Assembly (NCBI GenBank): GCA_026018925.1
Contig: JAKSZU010000012.1
Span: forward strand, 27,951,814-28,015,813
DNA from: Tupaia tana
Lineage: Eukaryota > Chordata > Mammalia > Scandentia > Tupaiidae
Length of the DNA stretch: 64,000 bases
Reading direction: 5' to 3'
This document shows, one piece after another, positions 1 through 10,038 of the stretch; positions within the stretch are counted from its first letter, which is position 1; each line of letters starts with the position of its first letter. The translations under genes and the position numbers were made by a program. Under the pieces are notes generated by a model that did not search any database, was not told the origin of the DNA, and worked only from the letters and a program-made list of their open reading frames with translations.

Positions 1-1876
1 CCATATTCATCAGGGATATGGGTCTAAAGTTTTCTATTTTTGTCGTGTCCTTGTTTGGTTTTAGAATTAAGATAATGGAGGCTTCATAGAATGAAATTGA
101 GAGGGTTCCTTCCTTTATAATTTTTAGAAATATTTTAAGGAGAATTGCAGTTAGCTACTCTTTAAAGGTTTTGTAGAATTTAGAAGTAAAGCCATCAGAA
201 CCCAGGCTCTTCTTTGTTGGGAGACTATTTATTACAGATTCAATCTTATACTTGCTATGGGTCCATTTAGACTTTCTATGACTTCCTGGTTCAATCTTGG
301 TAAATTATATATGTCTAGAAATCTGTCCATTTTATCTATGATATTTTGTTTGGTAGCATATAGTCACTCATAGTATTGTCTGATGATATTTTGTATTTCT
401 GTTATATCCATTGTAATAACACTTGTTTTCTTGCTGATATGATTTAATCTGCTTCATTTCTCTGTTCTTCTTGATTATCTAGCTAATGATGTGTTAATTT
501 TGTTTGTCTTCTCAAAGAACCAACTTTGGGTTTCATGTATTACTCCTCAAATCTTTATTATTTCTTTTCTACTTCAATATTTTTTAGGTTTTTTGCTGTC
601 TTTTCCCTGAATTGTGTCATTAGGTTGTTTATTTGCCACCTTTCTGCTATTTTTCTTGTGGGCACTAATTGATATGAACTTTCCTTTAGGACTATTTTTG
701 TTGTGTTTTATAGGTTATAAACAACTGTTTGTTCATTATCATTGGTTTCTTCTACAGTTGTAAAATCATTCAGGAGTAGGTTGATTAGTTTCCATGTGTT
801 TGCACATTTACTCTGTCTGTAGTTGACTTCAAGTTTGGTTCCATCATGGTTGGGATAGATACTAGATACAGTTTCTATTTTTTTCAATTTGTAAAGGCTT
901 CTTTTATGTCCTGTTATGTGGTCAGTCTTTGAAAATGTTCTGTCTGGAGCTGAGCAAATTGTATATTTTGAGGTAGTTGAGTGAAATACTCTGTAGTCAT
1001 CTGTCAAATCCATTTCATGTATGGTATCATTTAAATTTTGTATCGATTGGCTTATTTTTTGTCTAGATAATCTGTCCAGAGGAGTCAGTGGGCTGTTGAG
1101 ATCCCCTACAATTATTGTGTTGTAGTCTCCCTTGAGATTGAATAGTCTTTCTTTATGTATTTAGGTGTTCCAGTGTTGGTTGCATAGATATTTAGAAGTG
1201 TATTATCTTCTTGATAAGCAAGACCTTTTAGTACTATATAATGTCCTTCTTTGTCTCTTCTTACATCTTTCAACTTAAAGTCTATTTTGTCCTATACCAA
1301 TTTTGCTACTCCAGCTATTTTTTGGTTCCCATTTGCATGGAAAATCTTTTTCCAGACCTTCATTTTCAGTCTATTTATGTCCTTACCAGTGAGGTGTGTT
1401 TCTTGTAAGAGCATAGAGATGGCTTCTGTTTTTGTATTCATCCAGTCTGTGTCTTTTAATGGGAGAATATAATCCATTAACATTCAATGCTATCATTGAT
1501 ATTTGCACATTTATCCTTGTCATTTTGTTAGCCATTTTCTCAGTTATTTTATGTTCTCCCCTTTCTGTTTGTCTCTCTTTAGTTATCCTGATACAACATT
1601 CCCCTCAGTATTTCCTGTAGAGCTGGCCTATTATTTGTAAATTCTTTTCATTTTTGTTCATATGAGAATACTTTTATTTGTTCTCCCCACTTGAAGGATA
1701 GTATGACTGGATACAGTATTCTTGGTTGAAATTGGTTTTCTTTTAACATTTTGAATACATCTTCCAATTCTTTCTTTGTCTGCATTGTTTCAGTTGAGAG
1801 GTCTGATGTTAGCCTAATGGGATAATCTTAATAAGTACCTTGATGTTTCTCCCTTGCCATTTTTAGAATATTGTCT
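1..1876 (-). mobile_element. LINE-1 fragment, 5'-truncated, antisense
   Basis: The minus strand encodes pieces of L1 ORF2, including an endonuclease-domain stretch at 1292-1483 with the LQETH motif. The segment aligns almost base for base (about 98% by eye) with 19821-21699, the second L1 of the window, so both belong to the same fairly young subfamily. Its 5' end is at about 1876, where it joins an OR coding sequence. Its 3' end lies left of the window. Frameshifts and stops interrupt ORF2, so it is not active. Confidence 0.9.
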
Positions 1877-2451
1877 GTGCATGAGAGTTGAATGAGATCA
1901 ACGTGGTAGCAGTAAGAATGTGACAAGACCTTAGATCTGCAGAAAGACAGCTTCTTAACAAAGAGCACAACGGGCAACATGACGGCAACATTCTTTATCA
2001 ACATGCTCACCCCAATCTGGGCAATTCTGGCATTGGTAAGGATGGTGGTGTATCTCAGTGGGTCACAAATGGCCACAAAACGATCAAAGGCCATCGCCAA
2101 CAGAACTCCAGACTCCATGAAAGTAAATCCATGGAGAAAGAACATCTGGGCAATGCAAGCATTTAGGTTGATCTCTCGGGCTTCAAACCAGAAGACACCA
2201 AGTGTGGTGGAAAGTGTACACAGGGACAGGCTCAGGTCTGTGGCTGAAAGCATAGAGAGGAAATAGTACATAGGTTCATGGAGGCTCTGCTCACGGAGGA
2301 CCACAAACAAGATCATGCTGTTTCCAGAGAGGGCGACGATATACAGTAGACAAAAGGGGATGGAGAGCCAGGCCTGGGCTGATCTGAGACCTGGGATACC
2401 CATCAGGAAGAAGGTCAGAGGCTGGGCATTGGTATTATTGAGGATGAACAT
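1870..2451 (-). pseudogene. OR51F2-like olfactory receptor, 3' half lost to L1
   Basis: This is a class I odorant receptor reading on the minus strand. From the Met at 2451 it keeps 194 residues of a family that is normally about 310-320 long. It has an Asn-X-Thr glycosylation site at residue 5, GN in TM1, LHEPMY after TM2, and MAFDRFVAIC at the end of TM3. It continues through TM4 and the second extracellular loop (SHSYCYH, then LSCTDN). TM5-TM7 are missing because the frame runs into L1 sequence at about 1870. An in-frame Met 16 codons upstream (2499) is possible, but 2451 fits the family. LHEPMY and DRFVAIC point to family OR51, and OR51F2 is the best match I can recall; another OR51 member cannot be excluded. 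The gene cannot make a working receptor. Confidence 0.85.
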
Positions 2452-2792
2452 AGTGAAGGACTGGGAAGACAGGGATATTTGAATAATTGAACAACACATA
2501 ATACATAGCTTATCACTTAGAACATTTTTTTAGTACTCCAAGACTATTGAATGGCTATTTATAATTCTCCAAAAACTTTATTTTTTTCCTGAGTTTTTTA
2601 GAGCCTCAGCTTCCTTCTCAACCTCTAAGTGTTCAACATTTATTGCAAAAATTCTCAGAATTGTTTCACGTTCAATTTTCTTAAGTACATTACGCCTATA
2701 ATTCTATTAATTGGCAACAAAAATCACAATTAATTCACTCCTTCCTATAAAAGTCTCCAGTGGAATACCTAATAAAAAAAATATATATTTTG

Positions 2793-3000
2793 CAGGGTTG
2801 GCAAAGGGATGGTGGTTAAGGCACTGGACTCCCACATGGCCAACTGTGGTTTGAGTCCTGAGCCTGCTGACTTGCTTTCTCACTTTTTCTCTCTAGTGAA
2901 ATTGAATAATAATGATAATAATAAAAAATTAAATTAATAATTATTTTTAAAATAATAAAATAATAAATAATAATAAAATAAATAATTTTTAAAATAAATG
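2793..3000 (+). mobile_element. tRNA-derived SINE (short type) with A/T-rich tail
   Basis: The tRNA-like head has an A-box region (tggtggttaaggcactggac) and a B-box-like tttgagtcctg. It is followed by a CT-rich linker and a degenerate tail of AAT/AAAT repeats. It resembles the copies at 44047-44215 and 8135-8318 and lacks the long GC-rich body of the other SINE family in this window. Confidence 0.7.
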
Positions 3001-3468
3001 AATGACTGAAATAAAACACTGAAAAAAACAAATTATATTTGAAATGAAAACATTAGCAGATTTCCCTGGAAAATATCCAGAAGAATCCTGGAAACCCCTG
3101 AGATACATGTATTCATGTGTAATGAATGATAAGGTGGTCCTAAATATCACCCACAGTACAATTATTAATCCCATTTGTTAAGAGTTCCTTTGTTTTTGGC
3201 ATTTTATATGCATTGTATAATTTCACTCATAAATAGGTAATAATACAATACATGCACTTTACAGATGACTAGGAATTAGCAATTAAATAATCATCTGATG
3301 TTATCTTTATAAAGCAGTGCCTAACTGTTGACAGAAAGAAACCACAAAGGGAAGAAAGAATGAGAAGAGAAAGTGAAAAGGAAAGAGGGAAGGAATAAGA
3401 GAAGAAAGAGGAGGAGGCAATCCTTGCCATTACTTTAGCACAGTTTAGTAAGTGCTATATTATTATAA

Positions 3469-3734
3469 TTTTTTGAGAGATCTTTGCTATAGGTTGCTTG
3501 TGCTCATCAGAGAGACAGAGAGAATCAGAGAGACAGAAAGCAAGAAATCACCCTGGGGTAGGGGGGAACGGGTGGGCCATGCCACAATTCCTTCTCCTGC
3601 ATTCTCCTCCTGGGATCCTGGGCATGCAACCATATGCACCCAGTGTGAGTTTCAAGTCTACCGGTCTAGGACACAAACTCCGGTCAGCCATGTGGGAGTC
3701 CAGGGACATAGCCAGTATACCATTTTTCTGATCC

Positions 3735-3736
<2 letters not shown>
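3469..3736 (-). mobile_element. tRNA-derived SINE (long type), antisense
   Basis: On the minus strand the element runs from the tRNA-like head (near 3735), through the body with the atgcccaggatcccagg-like and ggagaatg-like blocks, to the CT-rich end and the agcaaagatctctc end at 3480. It is moderately diverged. An ATT microsatellite abuts its head. Confidence 0.75.

Positions 3737-3765
<29 letters not shown>
3733..3765. repeat. (ATT)n microsatellite
   Basis: About ten near-perfect ATT units lie between the SINE head and a perfect inverted repeat. Confidence 0.9.
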
Positions 3766-3766
<1 letters not shown>

Positions 3767-3813
3767 TCTGAATGTCAACAGTAGCATACAGGCTACTGTT
3801 GACATTCAGAGAA
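3764..3813. repeat. Perfect 22-bp inverted repeat (hairpin)
   Basis: The left arm 3764-3785 (ttctctgaatgtcaacagta followed by gc) and the right arm 3792-3813 are exact reverse complements, separated by six bases (atacag). Nothing in the flanks marks it as part of a SINE or DNA transposon. Confidence 0.9.
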
Positions 3814-5005
3814 CCACAACAGCCAGCATTTCTTGAATAAGTAGCATATAACAGGTATAATCATCTTCAGATTTTGAGCCATACTTTGGTCCTATCATCA
3901 TAACTATTGAATGAAATACATTTCTTAACCCTAATATGCATTTTGGGAGACCAATGAATCAATTGATTAAGTCATTTGCCCCAAATTATCTAGGTAGGCA
4001 GATGAAGAGCTGTGTTGGGAGGCTGTGTGTCTGAGCCCAATGTTTCCACTAAATAAAGCTGAGGAATGCATAAGAAGAATCTCTAAACCAGCCTAACAAA
4101 AAGTTCTTTAAAATATTTTTCAGATGTGTGCTTTTAAAGATACATACTGTGGTCATTGCGGTATCTCTGCAGTAGAGCCCTGTGTGCAAAATGTTAATTC
4201 CATGCGAATGGTGCATATGTGAAGCTCTTCAGGCTTTCCTAGAAAATAATCTTAATATTGATCTCTCTGTGTGAAAGGCCTAGAGAATCAGGTATCTAGG
4301 CTATACCCACTAGAGAGAACACCAAAATAGAACTGTCAAATTCAGTTGACTCTTACACACTGTGTCGACAATACTTTTTGGAAAAAATTTTCCCAACTAT
4401 TGTACAGTGCTGAGCTCTATTATTTTTTTTCTCCCAATACTCAAATCTTTCTGATTATTGTTTCCTTTGTTTTTATTTCTCTTCCTGATAAGATCATAAT
4501 TTTCAAGCTTATATCTAGTATCCTTCAAGGAAACTATTCTTTTCCCATTCTCAGGCAGAAAATATATTTAATGATAACCTATTGAAAGCATTTTCATTAA
4601 AATGAGTGACAAGAGACCATATTTACTATGACAACTACACTTCATCATTTCATGAAATAGCAAATGATAAAACACAAGTATATAGAAGGAAATTGTGTTA
4701 CATTTAAAAATAAACTAAAAAGAGTTTTTATTTAGGTTTTAATAATAGACTGCAAACTCTTAAAATGTAATTTATCAAAGTAACTGTACAAAAGATCAGT
4801 ATCATAAATTAATACATTTTCCTATCACAGAATTAACCACTGAGAACGTTTTATAAAAATATCACTTTATTCACAATAGCTACAAAGCTACAAAATGTAC
4901 TGAAATAAAAAGCTTGTCTTTGGTGACAGAGGGAGGTTGGTAAAATTTACTAAAGTACATTTTTTAGAAAAAGCACTTTATTGTCTTCTTGAAAATAGAA
5001 ATCTT
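3814..5005. other. Intergenic, no gene seen
   Basis: AT-rich sequence with only short chance reading frames. I recognise no exon, RNA gene or repeat family. It ends at the left target-site duplication of the next SINE. Confidence 0.6.
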
Positions 5006-5261
5006 GGGACCAGCAGTTAGCGTAATGGCTATGTCGCTGGACTCCCACGTAGTCGACCGCGGTTTGGTCCCGAACCCGGTGGCTTAGACTCACGCCAGGC
5101 GCGTGTGCGTGCATGCGTGCCCAAGATCCCGAGGGGAGAATGGAGGAGAAGGGATTGCGGCGTGGCCATCCCTGCTGGGGGGTGATTTCTTGCTTTCTAT
5201 CTCTCTGTCTCTGTCTGTCTGGCGAGTGCACGTGCTCTATAGCAAAAACCTCTCCAAAAAT
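5006..5261 (+). mobile_element. tRNA-derived SINE (long type) with intact target-site duplication
   Basis: Full-length: tRNA-like head (A box around tagcgtaatgg, B box around ggtttggtcccg), GC-rich body with the gcgtgtgcgtg block, the ggagaatggaggagaaggga block, a CT-rich run and a short A-rich tail. It is bounded by the direct repeat aaaatagaaatctt at 4992-5005 and 5262-5275, as expected for L1-mediated retroposition. CpGs are well preserved, so the copy is young. Confidence 0.9.
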
Positions 5262-5275
5262 AAAATAGAAATCTT

Positions 5276-6060
5276 CAACAATAAATAGCTATGAATTCTT
5301 TCATTAACTAACACATAAATGTAAAACATTACCAATCAATAACGCATAAGATGCTTAAAAGATAGGGACGTAGGATCCTAGAAATATATTAAATTCTATA
5401 AATGTCCAAATATTTTAATATAATATTGTGAACAACATAAAAAATCATAAACTAAAAAATATTGAGAGCAATAAAGAGACTTTGTCCTGTGATGTTTAAG
5501 CTGTAATATAAAATTATTGAAATTAATAAAGTGTGATGCTGCCAAAGGCATAAGAAATATACATTCCAATAAAATAACACTATTTTCCAAAAAAACTGTG
5601 AATGAGGATAAACAGTATTATTGCAACGGTATCATATAGCACTTGAAAAACAATGTTATGTAGTAAATGAGAGATATGGCCAATTAGCTAACAATTTTAA
5701 AAAATATGAAAAAGTATATATTTTACACATCATTACCTCTGAGTTAAAAATTTCAAGGCAAAAATGAAACCTATAGTAGTATTAGAATCAATAGAAGAAA
5801 ATACATGTATGATTCTTTGGAGGTTACATTAAAGCCACTAAGTAAAATATTGATACAGAACACTGCATTAAGGTCAAATATTACTGATTGTAAAAAATAT
5901 ATGTAAAAAAATAATAAAATGTATAGTGTATCATATATGTAGTAGATCAAGACCAAAGAATTTTGCTCTTTCTGGATGAAAATGACATCTGAATTAAAGT
6001 ATAAAAATGAGAAACAAAAGATTTGAGCATATTTTGAAAATAGAATTTAAAAAGTGAGGC
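5276..6060. other. Intergenic, AT-rich, no gene seen
   Basis: Low-complexity AT-rich sequence. The reading frames here are short and unrelated to any family I know. Confidence 0.55.
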
Positions 6061-6089
6061 AAAACGGGGTACATTACGTGAACAGCTAG

Positions 6090-6610
6090 TGGCGACAGCC
6101 GGTGGCGAGATGTTCAGTTGGCTGGATCCCATGGGACCAACAGAGCAGTTTGAGTTCTGCACCTGGAACCTTGAAAACACACTGGGGGGATCAGCAGTTA
6201 GCATAATGGCTATGTCACTGGACTCCCACGTAGTCGACCGCGGTTTACGTCCTGGACCCGGTGGCTTAAAACACGCCAGGCGCATGTGCGTGCGTGCCCA
6301 AGATCCCGAGAGGAGAACAGAGGAGAATGAATTGCGCGTGGCCATCCTCCCTGGGGGGTGATTTCTCGCTTTCTGTCTCTCTGTCTCTCTCTGTCTGTCT
6401 GGCGAGCGCATGCGCTCTATAGCTAAAAATCTCTCCAAAAAAAACAACACACTGGGCATGAGTGCATGCGTGCTCCAAATTGCGACATGATGGAGAAACA
6501 GAAAAGGGATTGTGGCATGTTCACTCTCCATGGACAGTACTTTTCATTTTCCCTCTCTCTACCTCTGTGTTTTTCTCCTGCAAGTTCACATATTCTCAGA
6601 AAAAAATAAA
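6090..6610 (+). mobile_element. Older SINE split by a younger SINE (host copy)
   Basis: The two halves, 6090-6184 and 6446-6610, together form one diverged long-type SINE: tRNA-like part ending near tttgagttctgcacctggaa, then the tgggcatgagtgcatgcgtg body, CT-rich block and A-rich tail. A younger copy (6185-6445) sits between them. Confidence 0.65.
6185..6445 (+). mobile_element. Young SINE nested in an older SINE
   Basis: Full-length long-type copy starting ggggatcagcagttagcata and ending in an A-rich tail. The duplicated target aacacactgg appears at 6175-6184 and again at 6446-6455. The target lies in the host SINE body just after its tRNA-like part. Confidence 0.85.
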
Positions 6611-7988
6611 TAAATAACTGGGTACAAAGGTAAATGGAATATCAGAAAATAAATAAAGCTAATCTGATATGTAGTATTGAAAGGGACAGTAGAGCAAGTG
6701 AGAAATGTTATTAAAATAAGTATGGGTCAAATTTTCCTCTACTAAGGTAAAAATAACTCACTAACCTTGCAATTTTAATAATGAGTCAAGCATTGAAATA
6801 ACTAGGTTTTGATCTTGGTTATTCCATTCAGTAAGTACTATCAATTTGATGTACGGCACCCACCCTGAGGGCTTTTTAGTTTTTTAACTTATTGATAAAA
6901 TTGGTACACGAGACTGATGCCTGTAAATTATGCCTACATATTGGAATAATTAGGGAAGCTTTTTTAAAAATATGAAGCCAAGACTTAAATCTAGATTAAA
7001 TAAGTCCCAATATCTGGAGATAAAGTCCACGTGTTGCTTTAAACTAGATGTGTGTCTGTTTTTGTTTTGTTTTTTTGTTTTTTGGGGTTTTTTTTGGGTG
7101 ATGTTCTGTGGAGTTTTGGTCATAGAGGAAACAGTGGATATTGGGATTTATGTTTATTCTGGCCAAGCAGAAAAATAAAGTGGATGACATAAGTTGTTTT
7201 TGTGATGGTTAAAAATGTCAAGATGTATTTTAGGCACTTCTTTGTAAATATAAATGGTTACTATTTAGAGAGTCAGAATGGGGCTCAGCATATGAAAATC
7301 CTGTAAAAGGGTAGGCCTATGCCCAATAAAAAGACTCAAAAATCTTATTTCCTAACAAATAAGGATACAGAATTCAGTCAAATTTGAAATATGAGTAAAA
7401 CAGCAATAAAATATACAATACATGTTACATTTAGGGCCACATAGAAAAAAATCATTTTATTCAATACCCTTAACATGACTGGCTTTAGTATTTTCTCCTA
7501 GAAGAAAATGATCTCTTTGCAAAGTTATTGTTGATGTCTCACTGCATTTCCACACCCTCTGCTTCAACCTATTACTCTGAACCACTCTTTCCTACAGTTC
7601 TACTCTTCTGCCTCTGATTTGCAGTCCTATGCCTCCAAGTACCTGCCTCTCCATTCTTATCCCTGTCTCCTACTCTGTGCCTCATCCTTCAGTTTTTTCC
7701 TCGACAGATCTATCTTCTTGTGTTGCTCTTTCTGTCTTAGCATCTTACCTGGCTCCCATAAGAGGGAGAGTTGCCCTTTCCACTCACTGCTCAGCCTGGC
7801 GTGTATATCGGTGGCTGTTGGATCAGGGCTGCTATAAATGCCCTTCGTAGCACCCAGCGGTATTGCTGAAAACCCTTGGGACTTGATAATAGCTAGAATT
7901 TCCCAGGATGCTTCTGACACTAGACTGAAGCAGGTCTAAATACAGATAACTTTAAGACAAATGAAGATTAAAGATCTATATCTATATA
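6611..7988. other. Intergenic, no gene seen
   Basis: AT-rich, with a T-rich stretch at 7060-7100 and a CT-rich stretch at 7540-7740. Short open frames on both strands at 7620-7920 show no recognisable domain and overlap each other, so I do not call a gene. Confidence 0.5.
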
Positions 7989-8061
7989 TTGGGTCATCAG
8001 AAAAGTCATGATGCATTTTTGCATAGAAAAACAGAAAAATGTCAATACTTCAACAACCCAA
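7989..8061. mobile_element. Mariner-type miniature element (73 bp)
   Basis: Starts TTGGGT and ends AACCCAA. It is flanked on both sides by TA (7987-7988 and 8062-8063), the Tc1/mariner target-site duplication. The 5' part (gggtcatcagaaaagtcatg) resembles mariner terminal repeats. It is far too short to code for a transposase. Confidence 0.75.
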
Positions 8062-8134
8062 TATATTAATATCTTGTATATATAGTATATATGATTTATA
8101 TATGTATCCATAATAGTCATTATATTACATATTT

Positions 8135-8318
8135 TTAAGAACTATTTTATTTAACTTTGTTCATTTATTTATTTTAATTTGACCAGAGAGGGACAGAGTG
8201 AGCAAGCGAGTGAGAGAGAGAGGGAAGTGAGAAAGCAAGTCTCCAGATCCGGGACTTGAACCATAGTCGGCTATGTGGGAGTCCAGAACTCTTAACCACC
8301 ATGCCATCTGCTGGCTCC
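8135..8318 (-). mobile_element. tRNA-derived SINE (short type), antisense
   Basis: Reverse-strand copy: tRNA-like head at 8318-8240 (ggagccagcagatggcatgg, later gttcaagtcccgga), then the CT-rich block, which reads as GA-rich on the plus strand, and an A-rich tail at about 8135. Confidence 0.7.
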
Positions 8319-8497
8319 TATATTATATATTTTATATACTATATATACATATATGCATATATGTGGAGTCTCTTAAAACATTTATGGAAAATGCATAGTA
8401 TGAATAAACGATTCATGATTTCAAAATTTTTGCACTGAAATAAATTTGTATTTAATTATTTTAACTCCATGATTCCACAAACTTATGGAAGTGCCCT

Positions 8498-8503
<6 letters not shown>

Positions 8504-8544
<41 letters not shown>
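8504..8544. repeat. (TG)n microsatellite
   Basis: About 20 TG units at the left edge of the first OR52R-associated flank module. A TG run also borders the second module at 17062. Confidence 0.95.
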
Positions 8545-8547
<3 letters not shown>

Positions 8548-8559
8548 GAATTGATAATG

Positions 8560-9500
8560 TGGAAGAATGGGTAAAAGAATTAGAATAAAAGAATTAGACT
8601 GGTAGGTTGCTATGCTTAAAGATTGAGATACTAAAAATGTAGAAATCTAGTATCTCTGAACAGTGACCAGCTCCAAGCCATGTTCATATGTGATCACCTG
8701 AGACACATGGAGATAAAGGGAAACGGACAAGGATATAAGAGGTATGAGCTTGTGTACGTGGCTGTGTTCAATGGATATAGTGAAGTGTCCCAGGGTCCTC
8801 ATGTAAATATCCTCACTATTTTTTTCACGAAATCTTCCTTTATAAACATCGTTCTCTGCCTTGCTTTTGTGACCCTACAATCTCAGACTGGTGGAGTTAC
8901 AAGTTTATTGTTTCCGACGTTATCTGAGTCTCAGTCCTGCCTGGAAATCTTTGCACTTTCTAATGGAGACCAGACATCGGAACAGGGCTTTGCGTTATGT
9001 TCCTCGATCCTCATTCACCCTGTCCAGGAACCAGCTTTGGAAAGACACAACTGATGACAGGTCTGGAGAACTAATTAGGGAAAAAACTGAGCTTTCTTCT
9101 TTACGTTCCTACAGCCTGCTTTCCCCAGGTAAGCTTGGAAAGTGGTGAGGTTGGCCTGACAGATAATTCCCACAGGAGCCTAAGTGTCAGGTCTGCTTGA
9201 GCCACAGTGGCCTCTAGGCTGTGGAAGAATCAGAAAATGAGAACATGCACATCCTAACCCAGTGTCACATTCTGTTTAAGGAAAAAAATTCCTCTGAAAA
9301 ATAGAGGAGAGAGAAGGAAGAGAAAAAAAAGAAAAGAAAAAGAACCTGCCATTTTGTTCTGCTTTCAAATATGCCAAAATAAGAAACAGACCAAGAAAAA
9401 TAATTTGTAACCTGAGATAAAATCAGATTTCCAATCCATAACATCAACCTGATCACTCCAAATAATGAAACCTAGAATATTTCCTATTTAGATAGAAATC
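8560..9500. repeat. OR52R flank module, copy 1
   Basis: About 0.9 kb that recurs in diverged form at 17110-18130, 28265-29960 and 50470-52165. The best-kept part is the box around 8930-9180 (cctgcctggaaatctttgca ... ctaatggagaccagac ... ccaggaaccagctttggaaag). It lies directly upstream of the OR52R copy A promoter region. The function is unknown. No conserved frame runs through all copies, so it is non-coding. Confidence 0.7.

Positions 9501-9507
<7 letters not shown>

Positions 9508-9550
<43 letters not shown>
9508..9550. repeat. (TA)n microsatellite
   Basis: Uninterrupted run of about 20 TA units. Confidence 0.95.
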
Positions 9551-9552
<2 letters not shown>

Positions 9553-9594
9553 GTGCCTTGGTATTTGTATATTCACTGAAGAGAGGAAAGTTAA

Positions 9595-10038
9595 GGGTTA
9601 ATGCTGCCGGCTTTAGTCTCTAGTCTCAGAGGAAGCCACTGTGAGCAGGAGACAGAGTGGCTTGGAGGGAGGGAGAAAATTAATAATTGGGGGAAGGGAA
9701 GTCTTTTAAATAGGTTCTAACTTGAGATCTCTGCCAAGAGCTGAATCCTAGGAGCTTCTTAGAACTGCTTATGGTCCCATAAATGTCATGCCTGGCTTAG
9801 TCGAAGAAGGAGCAGAGTTCGGGGTGAGTGATTCTCTGTGCTTCAGGCACCTCTGCCCTTCCCAGACAACAACAGGATTCACAAGGCTCCATGAGGCTGG
9901 AAGGAAAGGCAAAGCTCTCTGCAGAAGGGCCTGACTCACTGTGAGCTTCATGTCTCCTGGACCACTGAGCTTCATGTTGAGATGGGGAGAAGATTCAGTG
10001 CTCCCCTGTGTCCTCCATGGAGACCCTACAAAGGTAAG
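9595..10038 (+). promoter_or_regulatory. Putative promoter and non-coding 5' exon of OR52R copy A
   Basis: This block is conserved at three places, each 1.7-2.4 kb before an OR52R coding exon (also 23600-24078 and 45780-46233). It holds a TATA-like tttaaatag at 9705-9713 and ends in a consensus splice donor (AAAG|GTAAG, GT at 10034-10035). A matching acceptor (tttgcag, AG at 12379-12380) lies just before the coding exon. OR genes typically have one or more untranslated 5' exons spliced to a single coding exon, so I infer transcription starting near 9735 and an exon 1 of about 300 bp. A TAAT-rich stretch near 9680 could bind a homeodomain factor. No transcript evidence is available. Confidence 0.55.

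Noticed and set aside
5006-5080. Possible tRNA gene in SINE heads
   Set aside because: A- and B-box-like motifs are present, but the cloverleaf is degraded and the unit continues into a SINE body and A tail.
5103-5288. Arg/Ser/Leu-rich open frames at each SINE copy
   Set aside because: They arise from the CT-rich and GC-rich SINE body, on either strand, at every copy.
7619-7920. Overlapping 72-87-codon frames on both strands
   Set aside because: CT-rich chance frames without a domain, codon bias or a paralogue.
8680-9148. Overlapping 124- and 85-codon frames in flank module copy 1
   Set aside because: Frames are not kept in the other three module copies.
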